From the NCBI GenBank assembly GCA_026713505.1, contig JAPOOH010000077.1:1-14184 (forward strand): 14,184 nucleotides of DNA. Reading direction: 5' to 3'. Within the stretch, counting starts at the first letter, position 1. Every line of letters begins with the position of its first letter. A program made the position numbers and the translations under genes. Below, in pieces: positions 1 to 6,536 of the stretch. Origin of the DNA: Chloroflexota bacterium (lineage in GTDB: Bacteria > Chloroflexota > Dehalococcoidia > Lucifugimonadales > Australimonadaceae). The notes beneath the pieces are model-generated. The model made no database searches. It was given only the letters and a program-made list of their open reading frames with translations, and was not told where the DNA came from.

Positions 1-832
1 TCACGGCGTAGGTAGGCCGCTGGCCCACCCGCCGGAGGAACCGCGCGAACAGGAAGCCGGCCACGATCGCTCCGCCGGCGTGGATGGCCATGAGCACGCC
101 GAACTCGTCGTCGTTGTACCCGAACTCCTTGTAGACCGCCGCGCCCACCGATGAGAGCACCGAGACGTGCAGTGAGGTCCCGAGCGCCATGACCGCGGGG
201 AGCAGCGTGGCGCGCTTGCGGAAGACACCCGGCACCGGTCCGAGAATCTCACGCAGCGTCATCGCCGCCCGCCTCGGCAGTTGCGGCATCACCGCGACTA
301 CCACCATAGCCCCCGCCGATAGCCCCGCTGCGATGAGGAACCCCTCCTGGTAGCCGAGGACGACCGCGATGAATCCGCCTCCCGCATTCCCCGCCAGTCC
401 GCCTACCGCCGCGAACCCGAAGAAGCGCCCTATCAGCGTCGTCGGGCGGGACTCGTCTATCCGGCTCCCGTAGGACTGGGAAGACGTCCAGTAGATGGCG
501 CGGGAGCCCCCGAACAGCACTTGGGCGGCCAGCAGGGCGAGCAGCGACGAGGAGAATGCGAGCCCGAGTGTCCCGGCCACCAGCGCGGCAAAGCTCGCCT
601 GGATCACCCACCGCTCGCCGATACGGTCGGAGAGCACACCGCCGAAGAGCCGGAGGGCAACCTGGAACAGCCCCTGCCCCGCGATGATGAGCCCGAGCCA
701 CGCCGGGTTGTAGCCGAGCGAGATGATGTACAGCGGTACGAGGACGATGATGCCGCCCAGCACCACACTGTACGCGGTGGTATGTACGTAGAGGCCTGTC
801 TCGGCAACGAGCGCGCGGGGTGCGGTGGACAT
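1..832 (-). CDS. Major facilitator superfamily transporter, C-terminus cut by window edge
   Basis: About 277 residues are encoded with no stop before the left edge, so the last third or so of a typical 400-residue MFS permease is missing. I translated this frame by hand. It starts MSTAPRALVAETGLY and gives a run of hydrophobic helices typical of MFS. After the second helix comes a motif-A-like loop, GGVLSDRIGERW (about residues 64-75), the classic MFS signature between helices 2 and 3. A basic central loop (MPQLPRRAAM) separates the two six-helix halves. The start at 832 is the only ATG in this frame near the beginning and has a weak purine-rich GCGGGGCG just upstream. The substrate cannot be told; such proteins export drugs or metabolites or import nutrients. 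It lies 74 bp downstream of the coiled-coil microprotein gene on the same strand, with a hairpin in between, so it may or may not share its transcript. Confidence 0.85.
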   Translation of the reverse strand, partial: MSTAPRALVAETGLYVHTTAYSVVLGGIIVLVPLYIISLGYNPAWLGLIIAGQGLFQVALRLFGGVLSDRIGERWVIQASFAALVAGTLGLAFSSSLLALLAAQVLFGGSRAIYWTSSQSYGSRIDESRPTTLIGRFFGFAAVGGLAGNAGGGFIAVVLGYQEGFLIAAGLSAGAMVVVAVMPQLPRRAAMTLREILGPVPGVFRKRATLLPAVMALGTSLHVSVLSSVGAAVYKEFGYNDDEFGVLMAIHAGGAIVAGFLFARFLRRVGQRPTYAV

Positions 833-869
833 CGCCCCGCATGGTACCGCACCTGTATGCGGCCCGTAT

Positions 870-892
870 GGCGCGGCTCTGTCTGCCGCGCC
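870..892. other. Perfect 8-bp GC hairpin between microprotein gene and MFS gene
   Basis: GGCGCGGC (870-877) and GCCGCGCC (885-892) are perfect reverse complements around a 7-nt loop, TCTGTCT. The hairpin starts 15 nt past the stop of the 42-residue gene and ends 37 nt before the MFS start. No T-run follows on either strand, so it does not meet the intrinsic terminator pattern. It could be an attenuating or transcript-stabilising stem, or a chance product of high GC. Confidence 0.35.
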
Positions 893-906
893 CGATGGTA
901 TGCGCC

Positions 907-1035
907 CTAGCCCTTTGCCTTCAGCGTGTCCACTTCGCTGCGCAGGGAGGTGACTTCAGCGCGGAGCGCCGCAAGCTCAACCCGCACCTGCTTGAGTTCG
1001 ACTTCCACAACCGTAAGCTCCGACTTGCTGACCAT
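907..1035 (-). CDS. 42-residue coiled-coil microprotein
   Basis: An ATG at 1035 is preceded by AAGGAG nine bases upstream and opens a 42-residue frame. Hydrophobic residues fall at L7, V10, L14, V17, L21, L24, V28, L31, V35 and L38. This is an unbroken 3-4-3-4 spacing over four and a half heptads, flanked by E/K/R residues as in a parallel leucine zipper. There is no signal peptide, membrane segment or cysteine. The gene begins 28 bp after the FmdB-type gene on the same strand and is probably co-transcribed with it. A longer in-frame reading exists upstream (to about 1140) but would overlap the FmdB gene and lacks the zipper character, so the ribosome-site-supported start at 1035 is preferred. 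I do not recognise a named family. It could form homodimers or pair with a partner's coiled coil. The function is unknown. Confidence 0.65.
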   Translation of the reverse strand: MVSKSELTVVEVELKQVRVELAALRAEVTSLRSEVDTLKAKG

Positions 1036-1063
1036 GCTGCTCTGCTCCTTGGATCGTTTGCGT

Positions 1064-1270
1064 TCAGTCCTGGCCTGGCTGTCCGGCACGGAAGGCTCCA
1101 GCGCGCGGCACCCGCAGGGTGTAGCCATCCTTCGATGCAAAAACGGAAGGCAGCCGCGCTGCCTCCTTGCTGCACGCCGGGCACTCCGCCGGGCTGTCCG
1201 CCTCGCTCATCGGCCTGCGTTGCTCGAATTCGTTCCCACAGTCCATACAGCGGTACTCGTAAAGCGCCAT
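1064..1270 (-). CDS. FmdB-family putative regulatory zinc-ribbon protein
   Basis: This 68-residue protein opens MALYEYRCMDCGNEFE, the hallmark of the FmdB/CxxC_CxxC_SSSS family. Zinc-ribbon cysteines lie at 8, 11, 30 and 33 (C-x2-C, then CPAC). Family members are small zinc-binding proteins, named from a putative regulator of a formamidase operon; their true role is generally unknown. A GTG three codons upstream (1279) is a possible start, but the AGGAGG at 1281-1286 would be only 1 nt from it, versus about 10 nt from the ATG at 1270, so the ATG is chosen. The tail after the ribbon is basic and unstructured in appearance. The gene is divergent from the HAD-like gene and followed by the coiled-coil microprotein. 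Confidence 0.85.
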   Translation of the reverse strand: MALYEYRCMDCGNEFEQRRPMSEADSPAECPACSKEAARLPSVFASKDGYTLRVPRAGAFRAGQPGQD

Positions 1271-1335
1271 CTCGATCACTCCTCCTGTGTCGTTTGGCGC
1301 GAGTAGTTTACAGCGTCAGAGGGTATCCTTGCGCC
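1271..1335. promoter_or_regulatory. Divergent intergenic region (FmdB / HAD-like)
   Basis: The 65 bp between the two divergent starts must hold the 5' signals of both genes, unless they are transcribed from further away. It is locally AT-richer around GAGTAGTTTACAG (about 1301-1313). I found no pair of -35/-10 hexamers good enough to name, so only the region is reported. Confidence 0.4.
1279..1286 (-). promoter_or_regulatory. Shine-Dalgarno site deciding the FmdB start
   Basis: Read on the minus strand this is AGGAGGAG. Its spacing of 8-10 nt fits the ATG at 1270. It is too close to, and partly overlaps, the alternative GTG at 1277-1279. Confidence 0.6.
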
Positions 1336-1767
1336 ATGCAGCTAGGCGCGGTCCTCCTCAGCCTGGACGTACTTCTGGACGATGGACAGCCTCCGGCGGC
1401 AGGGCCAGACGCCGCCGCGCTGATCGAGTCGCTGGACGCTCGCGGCATCCTCTCCGCCGCCCTCACAGAGCGCCCGACCGAACAGGTGCGAACACTCCTC
1501 GAATCACTCGGGCTGGTCCCGCACGCACTGGTGGGAACAGACGACGACCGCAAGCCGTTGCCAGCGCCGGACCTGGTATTCCGCGCCTGCGAGGTGCTGA
1601 ACGTGCCACCGTGGGAAGTGCTCCTCGTGGACTGTTCTGACGCGGGACGGGAGGCCGCTGCGTCCGCCGGATGCCTCTTCGCCGGCTTGGGAACGACGGG
1701 CGCGTTCACGATAGGCAGGCTGGGAGAAGTACTCGATATCGTGGCCGGCGCCGGGCCGTCGCGTTAG
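1336..1767 (+). CDS. Degenerate HAD-like hydrolase-fold protein
   Basis: This 143-residue protein starts at the ATG at 1336; the frame runs open further upstream, but that part overlaps the FmdB gene and is a shadow. It reads like a minimal haloacid dehalogenase-type phosphatase. The N-terminal strand is AVLLSLDVLLDD, a mid region resembles motif II (SAALTERPTEQ, T44), then come K73 with P-x-P-D (motif III) and VDCSDAGREAAASAG (98-112), which matches motif IV. Canonical motif I is DxDxT with the first Asp as nucleophile. Here that position is Ser9 while Asp11 is kept, and the motif IV VGDS is VDCS. No cap domain is present. The fold is therefore probably HAD-like but catalysis by the usual aspartyl-phosphate route is doubtful; a binding or structural role is possible. 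It is the only plus-strand gene in the window, and its stop overlaps the stop of the ABC ATPase gene. Confidence 0.7.
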   Translation: MQLGAVLLSLDVLLDDGQPPAAGPDAAALIESLDARGILSAALTERPTEQVRTLLESLGLVPHALVGTDDDRKPLPAPDLVFRACEVLNVPPWEVLLVDCSDAGREAAASAGCLFAGLGTTGAFTIGRLGEVLDIVAGAGPSR

Positions 1768-2879
1768 GCGGCAACCGTCTGCATTGCGCTGTGCGCCTGG
1801 GGGGGCGGAAACGCTGCAACGAAGCTGTTGACTCCCACCTTCACCGTCTCCCCAACCACGGCTGGGATGTGGACTCCCATGACGCAGCGCACCGGTCTGC
1901 CCGAACGGAGCCTCAGATTCACGGCCTTGGAAGTACCACGGAACTCTACAGACGTTACCACGGCTTCCACGGACGACCCCGCCTCCGGGTGAAGGCGGAC
2001 CGTCTCAGGACGGACGCAGACGATGGCAAGTCCCTTCGGTGCGTCGTCGTTACCCACCGGGAGGACGCCCAGCTCGCACCGGACGTAGCCGCCGGAGCAC
2101 TCGCCGGGAAAGATGTTGGCAACACCAAGGAATCGGGCGACGCCGAGAGAGGCGGGGTAGAGGTAGACGTCAGCCGGCCTCCCGGCCTGTTCGAGCTTGT
2201 TGTCCAGCATCACGCACAGCTTGTCGGCGATGCTGAACGCCTCGTCCTGATCGTGCGTCACAAAGACCGCGGTGGTGTCCGCGTCCCGCAGTATCTGGCG
2301 GATGTGGCCACGTACGTGCCTCCGCAGGTTGGCGTCCAGGTTCGAGAACGGCTCGTCGAGCAGCACGACGCTCGGTTTAGGCGCCAACGCGCGCGCAAGG
2401 GCAACGCGCTGCTGCTGTCCGCCCGAGAGTTGGTCCGGCATACGCTCTGCCTCGGCGCTCATGCCGACCAACTCCAACGCCTCCTTGACGGCGCGGTCAC
2501 GGTCGGGTCCTCGAGGCACACCGAACGCCACGTTCTTCCGAACGGTGAGATGCGGGAAGAGTGCATAGTCCTGGAACACCATGCCGACGCGACGACGCTC
2601 CGGCGGCACGAATAACCCCGGGCTCGCAACCGCATGGCCGTCTATCGTGATCGTTCCTGCGTCCGGCACTTCGAATCCGGCCATGAGCCGCAACGTCGTC
2701 GTCTTGCCGCCGCCACTCGGACCAAGGAGCGCGACCATGCTCCCGCGTTCCGCGTCGAACGTGGCCTCCCGGATGGCGGTCGTGCCGTTGAACGACTTGG
2801 CCAGCCCCGCTACCTGGACGGCCGGGCCGTCGCAATGGACCTTGTCGTGTGTTCTGCGGCGTGGAAGCGATACGCGCAT
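1764..2879 (-). CDS. ABC transporter ATP-binding protein, FbpC/PotA-like
   Basis: This 371-residue ATPase has Walker A GPSGGGKT (53-60), the Q-loop at Q103 in MVFQDYALFPHLTV, signature LSGGQ (151-155), Walker B VVLLDEP (D175-E176), the D-loop NLDA and the switch His209. The C-terminal 130 residues fit the TOBE-like regulatory domain of importer ATPases of the iron(III), spermidine/putrescine and molybdate group. The MVFQDYALFPHLTVRKNVAFG stretch is most like FbpC (ferric iron import). The substrate is not provable from the ATPase alone. No permease or binding-protein gene is in the window. The start ATG at 2879 has no clear ribosome site and adds about 19 residues before the usual domain start; no later ATG or GTG is available. 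It lies 48 bp after the exported unknown protein on the same strand, and its stop overlaps the convergent HAD-like gene. Confidence 0.88.
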   Translation of the reverse strand: MRVSLPRRRTHDKVHCDGPAVQVAGLAKSFNGTTAIREATFDAERGSMVALLGPSGGGKTTTLRLMAGFEVPDAGTITIDGHAVASPGLFVPPERRRVGMVFQDYALFPHLTVRKNVAFGVPRGPDRDRAVKEALELVGMSAEAERMPDQLSGGQQQRVALARALAPKPSVVLLDEPFSNLDANLRRHVRGHIRQILRDADTTAVFVTHDQDEAFSIADKLCVMLDNKLEQAGRPADVYLYPASLGVARFLGVANIFPGECSGGYVRCELGVLPVGNDDAPKGLAIVCVRPETVRLHPEAGSSVEAVVTSVEFRGTSKAVNLRLRSGRPVRCVMGVHIPAVVGETVKVGVNSFVAAFPPPQAHSAMQTVAA

Positions 2880-2927
2880 ATGCCAACGATACGTCCAAAC
2901 GATGCATAGCGCAATGGATACACGTAG

Positions 2928-4139
2928 TCAGTCCTCGGTGCGGACTCCATCGCTTGTTTCAGACAACCGCTCGCGCACGTCTGCCTGAACGAGTGCGTCC
3001 CGTAGATCGCGCATCCTCCCTGCATACGACCCCGTGCTGATCTCCCGTAGTTCGTAGGCGCCGTGCAACACCCGAGCCTCAGCAAGCAACTGTTCTCTGC
3101 TGGCCCCAGGGGCAGCGACAGCCCGCCTGCGCCGGAACGAGAGCAGCAGCAGGACAACAGCCGTCGCGCCGACGATAGCGGGGATGGCGTAGCGGACGTA
3201 CCACTCCCCCGCGGACTCGCGGGCGACGTCGAGGGCGGACTGTTTCGGGAGGCCGGAAACGGTGAGGTCCAGCACCTCAGCAGGTGCGACATTCTGGCCT
3301 TCAAGCAGCCGTAGCAGGCGTCCGTCGAGATCGGTTGCGCCGAGATCGGACAGACGAGGCGACGACGGCGTGGCCACGTCGACCGGCACGACGAAGCGCA
3401 CCGACTCGGCGCCGAACCGCATGGTCCGCGAGAGATCCAACGTGGGATCGTCGTAGTCGAGGCGGTAGACGAATTCGAATTGGTGCGGCTGTCCGGGGGC
3501 CGTAGGTGGGATGGGCGAGTTCAGCGCGAAGCCCCGGTCTACCTCCAGCACTTGCCCTCCCGTGATGTTGGACCGCACGTCGAGGTTGTACGCGCCGGGC
3601 GGAAGCGCAAAGCGTAGGAAACTCAGCATCGCAGGGCCCTCGGCATTCAGGTCCGGAGTCAACGTAAGGTCGCTGTCGTTCCGGATGATGGCGCGCTCCA
3701 GGATCTCTACGAACCCCTCGTCCGCCACCGCCCCGGTCACTATGACCGTATGGCTCTGCACGGTAAGCACCGACGTATCGTTGGTGGCATCGAACACGGT
3801 CACGACGACCGGGTCGCTCAGTTCACCGGGGCCGCGCACAGCCGAGTAGGTTGCGCCCTGGTACTCAACGGAGAAGAAGAACGTGCGCCCCGCGGCTACG
3901 GCGGCAGGGAAGCGGAAGGCGCCGGACTCGTCGGGCAACGCGGTCTCCTGAGAGACGAGTGTTACGCCCTCCAGCACACTCAGCGTAACCCGCGCCTGTG
4001 TGGGGTCGAATGAGACGGCATTCGCTCCGTGCTCCACACGCCCCGATACCTCGACTTGCCCCCCATCCTGAGCAAAGGCCTGCACGGGCAGCAGCAGGAA
4101 CAGCAGGAGCACAGTGACCGATGCGGCAAGACGCTTCAA
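2928..4139 (-). CDS. Exported single-pass membrane protein of unknown function in the ccm cluster
   Basis: A 403-residue protein. Residues 1-23 are a Sec signal peptide (cleavage likely after AFA). Residues 24-310 form a large extracytoplasmic part whose start (VSGRVEHGANAVSFDP, then PDESGAFRFP and FFFSVEYQG) resembles carboxypeptidase-regulatory-like or other Ig-type beta domains. A transmembrane helix covers about 313-335 and ends in RRRR. A 64-residue helical cytoplasmic tail follows. The start codon is TTG (4137-4139) in a TTGA overlap with the stop of the gene before, implying translational coupling; there is no nearby ATG. It follows ccmF and the CcmI-like gene, so a role in cytochrome c maturation, for example haem or apocytochrome handling outside the membrane, is a reasonable inference but unproven. 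Its tail shares a sequence pattern with its small neighbour. I do not recognise a characterised family. Confidence 0.8.
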   Translation of the reverse strand: MKRLAASVTVLLLFLLLPVQAFAQDGGQVEVSGRVEHGANAVSFDPTQARVTLSVLEGVTLVSQETALPDESGAFRFPAAVAAGRTFFFSVEYQGATYSAVRGPGELSDPVVVTVFDATNDTSVLTVQSHTVIVTGAVADEGFVEILERAIIRNDSDLTLTPDLNAEGPAMLSFLRFALPPGAYNLDVRSNITGGQVLEVDRGFALNSPIPPTAPGQPHQFEFVYRLDYDDPTLDLSRTMRFGAESVRFVVPVDVATPSSPRLSDLGATDLDGRLLRLLEGQNVAPAEVLDLTVSGLPKQSALDVARESAGEWYVRYAIPAIVGATAVVLLLLSFRRRRAVAAPGASREQLLAEARVLHGAYELREISTGSYAGRMRDLRDALVQADVRERLSETSDGVRTED

Positions 4140-4498
4140 GACTCTTCCTTCCCGGAACCGCCTCCGGGCAGCACATCGCGCAACTCGGCATCCACGCGGT
4201 CCTCGATGGCTGCGGTTGTCTCCCGCACCTGCCGTTGTTCGCGTATGAGTTCCGCCGCTCGCCGGCGCGCCGTTTGCAACTGCGTGCGGTACTCGGCTTC
4301 AGTCATGTTCGCCAAAAAATACTCCTGCTGCAGCGCGCGTATCTCCTCGTAGACACGGTTCCGTGCCCGCCGGATACCTGCTTCCAGATCGCGAGCAGGG
4401 TCGTTGAAGGAGACCCCGCCATGCCGTGCCGCCCAGAACGGGTAGACCAGAGCGACTATCGTCACGAGGACGAGCAGCGTAATGACGATAATGGTCAT
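4136..4498 (-). CDS. Small membrane-anchored helical protein, CcmI N-terminus-like
   Basis: A 120-residue protein with one N-terminal membrane helix (about 2-22), then a basic, strongly helical cytoplasmic part (about 35-110) rich in R, E and Q. The layout, one helix followed by a hairpin that includes EYFLANMTEAEYRTQL, resembles the N-terminal segment of CcmI/CycH, the apocytochrome-handling partner of CcmF and CcmH. It lacks the periplasmic TPR domain. The ATG at 4498 has AAGGA about six bases upstream. It begins 33 bp after ccmF, and its TGA overlaps the TTG start of the next gene. A CcmI-like role is inferred from position and layout; weak sequence similarity leaves room for another accessory function. 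Confidence 0.7.
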   Translation of the reverse strand: MTIIVITLLVLVTIVALVYPFWAARHGGVSFNDPARDLEAGIRRARNRVYEEIRALQQEYFLANMTEAEYRTQLQTARRRAAELIREQRQVRETTAAIEDRVDAELRDVLPGGGSGKEES

Positions 4499-4531
4499 GG
4501 CTGTCCTTACGAGGCGCGCGTCTCAGCCGCC

Positions 4532-6532
4532 CTACGCCACTTCCGCCCCAGGCACGGCGCTGGGAGACGGCGGGACAGCGTAGGCGGCGGCACGCTGTCG
4601 CGTGGGCCAGAGCGCAATGACGGTGCCGAGAATGACGAACGGTCCGGCAAGCCACATCCACCACACGAGCGGGTTCACCAGCAAGCGGAACGCGGCAGTC
4701 TGACCATCCGGCTGAAGCTCGCTGAATATCACGTACAGGTCCTCCTGAGGCGTGGAACGTATTCCGGCTCGGGTCGAGATCATGGAGAACGACGGATAGA
4801 CCCCCTGCCATGCCGCAAGCGTACCCAGGCTCCTGCCCCCCCGCGTGACGGCAAGGAGAGCGGTGCGCTCAGTACGGTCAGCGAATGTCTCGCTGGTGAC
4901 GTCCACGAATTCAATGGTGTATTCGCCTATCGTTGCCTGCTCGCCGGTCGTGAGGAACACGTCACGCTCCACGCTGTAGAACGATGACCCGACGATGCCG
5001 AATGCGAGCATGACGACGGCGATATGCACGACGTACCCGCCGTAACGCGGACGGTTGGAGGCGACCAATTGAGCGAACGCCGCGGGCCACAGCGCGCCGG
5101 TGGACCGGCTCCGTGCCAGCGTTCCCCGCACCCACTCCTGCAGGATACTGACGCCCGCGAAGGTGCTCACAGCAATGCCGAGCACAACCACGGGCAGCGT
5201 GATGCGCAGGAGAAGGGTAACTACGGCGGTGAGCGCAAGCGTGATGACGCCCGGAACGAGCAGTGCGCGGCGGACGGACTGCCACGTCGCCGTTCGCCAG
5301 GGCAGCAATGGGCCAATGCCCATGAGGAGGACGAGCGCGAGCATGAGCGGGCCGTTGACGGTGTTGAAGAACGGCTCCCCTACAGTAATCGTTTGGCCCG
5401 TCGCGAGCTCCGAGATAAGAGGGAACACCACGCCCCACAACGTCACGAACGCGATTCCCAGGAGGAGGAGGTTGTTCACGAGGAACGCAGCCTCGCGCGA
5501 CAGCGTCGACTCCAAATTGGACGGGCTGCGCAGGACGGCCATGCGGTAGAAGAACAGCGCAAACGATGCCACCGTCACCACGCCCAGGAACGTGAGGAAC
5601 ACCCAACCCAGCGTCGACGCGCCGAACGAATGCACGGACGGCACAGGCCCACCCCGGTTGATGAAGATGCCGAATGCCCCCAGGGTGAAGCTGATGTTGA
5701 TGAGCGCGATGTTCCACATCCGGAACATCCCTCGGCGCTTCTGCACCATGATGGAGTGGATGAACGCGGTAAGCGCCAGCCAGGGCATGAACGCTGCGTT
5801 CTCCACGGGGTCCCACGCCCAGTAGCCTCCCCAACCGAGGATGGTGTACGCCCACCAGGAGCCCAACAACAGCCCTATGGCCAGCAGCACCCACGCGGCC
5901 AGTCCCCAGACACGCCCCGCGTCCACCCAGTCGTCGTCGATGCGGCCCCGCAACAGTGCCGCGACGGCGAGCGAGAACGGCACAGCAATAGCCACGAGTC
6001 CCGTCATGATCAGCGGCGGTTGCGCGAACATGCCGGGGTGCGTGAGCAGCGGGTTGATCCCCTGCCCGTCCGCCGGAGCCCGCTCCAGTGTGGCGAACGG
6101 GTTGGCGAGGAAGAAGAGCACCAGCAGGAAGAAGAGCAGGATGAGCATGAGCACGCCGTTGGCGTAAGGACGGAGCTCCCCCAGCCGTCCGTGAGCCAGG
6201 GCCATGGAGAGCGCGGCCATGCCGCTCAACGCGAAGGCGACGTACAGGAGCGACCCGGCGTTTCCCGCGTAGAACGCGACCCAGGTGTACACACGGGGCA
6301 TCGCAAGATTGCTGTTCTCCGCTACGTACCGGATGCTGAAGTCGTTCTCGAGGAAAGCGTAGACGAGCGCACCCATCGAAACTGCAAGTGTCAGCGTGAC
6401 CAGGTAGTTGGCCCTCTGGGCACTGACGACTGCCGGGGCATCGTGCCGCTTCGCGCCCACGAAAGACGTAACGCTGCTGTAGGCCGCAAGCAGCAGCGCG
6501 ATGAGTATGGTCGCCGTTCCGAGGTTCGCCAT
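4532..6532 (-). CDS. ccmF: Cytochrome c haem lyase subunit CcmF
   Basis: This 666-residue polytopic protein is the core of the system I haem lyase, which joins haem delivered by CcmE to the CXXCH motifs of apocytochromes on the outer face of the membrane. The tryptophan-rich WWD signature WGGYWAWDPVENAAFMPW is at 234-251. Histidines expected in CcmF are seen at H259 (in AFIHSIMVQKRRG), H301 (in PSVHSFG) and H503 (in GGYVVHIAVV). From memory these correspond to E. coli H261, H303 and H491. The fourth, E. coli H173 in an HPP motif, is Gln171 here (FAQPPL). Length and roughly 14-15 membrane helices match the family. The ATG at 6532 lies 4 bp after the ccmH stop, so the two are coupled. CcmA, B, C, E and G genes are not in the window. 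Confidence 0.97.
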   Translation of the reverse strand: MANLGTATILIALLLAAYSSVTSFVGAKRHDAPAVVSAQRANYLVTLTLAVSMGALVYAFLENDFSIRYVAENSNLAMPRVYTWVAFYAGNAGSLLYVAFALSGMAALSMALAHGRLGELRPYANGVLMLILLFFLLVLFFLANPFATLERAPADGQGINPLLTHPGMFAQPPLIMTGLVAIAVPFSLAVAALLRGRIDDDWVDAGRVWGLAAWVLLAIGLLLGSWWAYTILGWGGYWAWDPVENAAFMPWLALTAFIHSIMVQKRRGMFRMWNIALINISFTLGAFGIFINRGGPVPSVHSFGASTLGWVFLTFLGVVTVASFALFFYRMAVLRSPSNLESTLSREAAFLVNNLLLLGIAFVTLWGVVFPLISELATGQTITVGEPFFNTVNGPLMLALVLLMGIGPLLPWRTATWQSVRRALLVPGVITLALTAVVTLLLRITLPVVVLGIAVSTFAGVSILQEWVRGTLARSRSTGALWPAAFAQLVASNRPRYGGYVVHIAVVMLAFGIVGSSFYSVERDVFLTTGEQATIGEYTIEFVDVTSETFADRTERTALLAVTRGGRSLGTLAAWQGVYPSFSMISTRAGIRSTPQEDLYVIFSELQPDGQTAAFRLLVNPLVWWMWLAGPFVILGTVIALWPTRQRAAAYAVPPSPSAVPGAEVA

Positions 6533-6536
6533 GGGT

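Noticed and set aside
249..842. 197-residue minus-strand open frame at the left end
   Set aside because: It is a shifted shadow of the MFS gene. The true frame (start 832) shows membrane helices and runs off the edge, whereas this one is Arg/Gly-rich.
1671..2615. 314-residue plus-strand open frame opposite the ABC ATPase
   Set aside because: It is antisense to a protein with all ABC motifs and has no domain features of its own.
2876..2883. GCATATGC palindrome at the ABC ATPase start
   Set aside because: It is only eight bases long with no second copy or operator-like context; chance is a sufficient explanation.
2880..2927. Possible promoter before the ABC ATPase (TTGCGC, 17 bp, TATCGT)
   Set aside because: Only about 3 of 6 and 4 of 6 bases match the consensus hexamers. 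The gap is only 48 bp and read-through from upstream is likely, so it is not reported as a feature.
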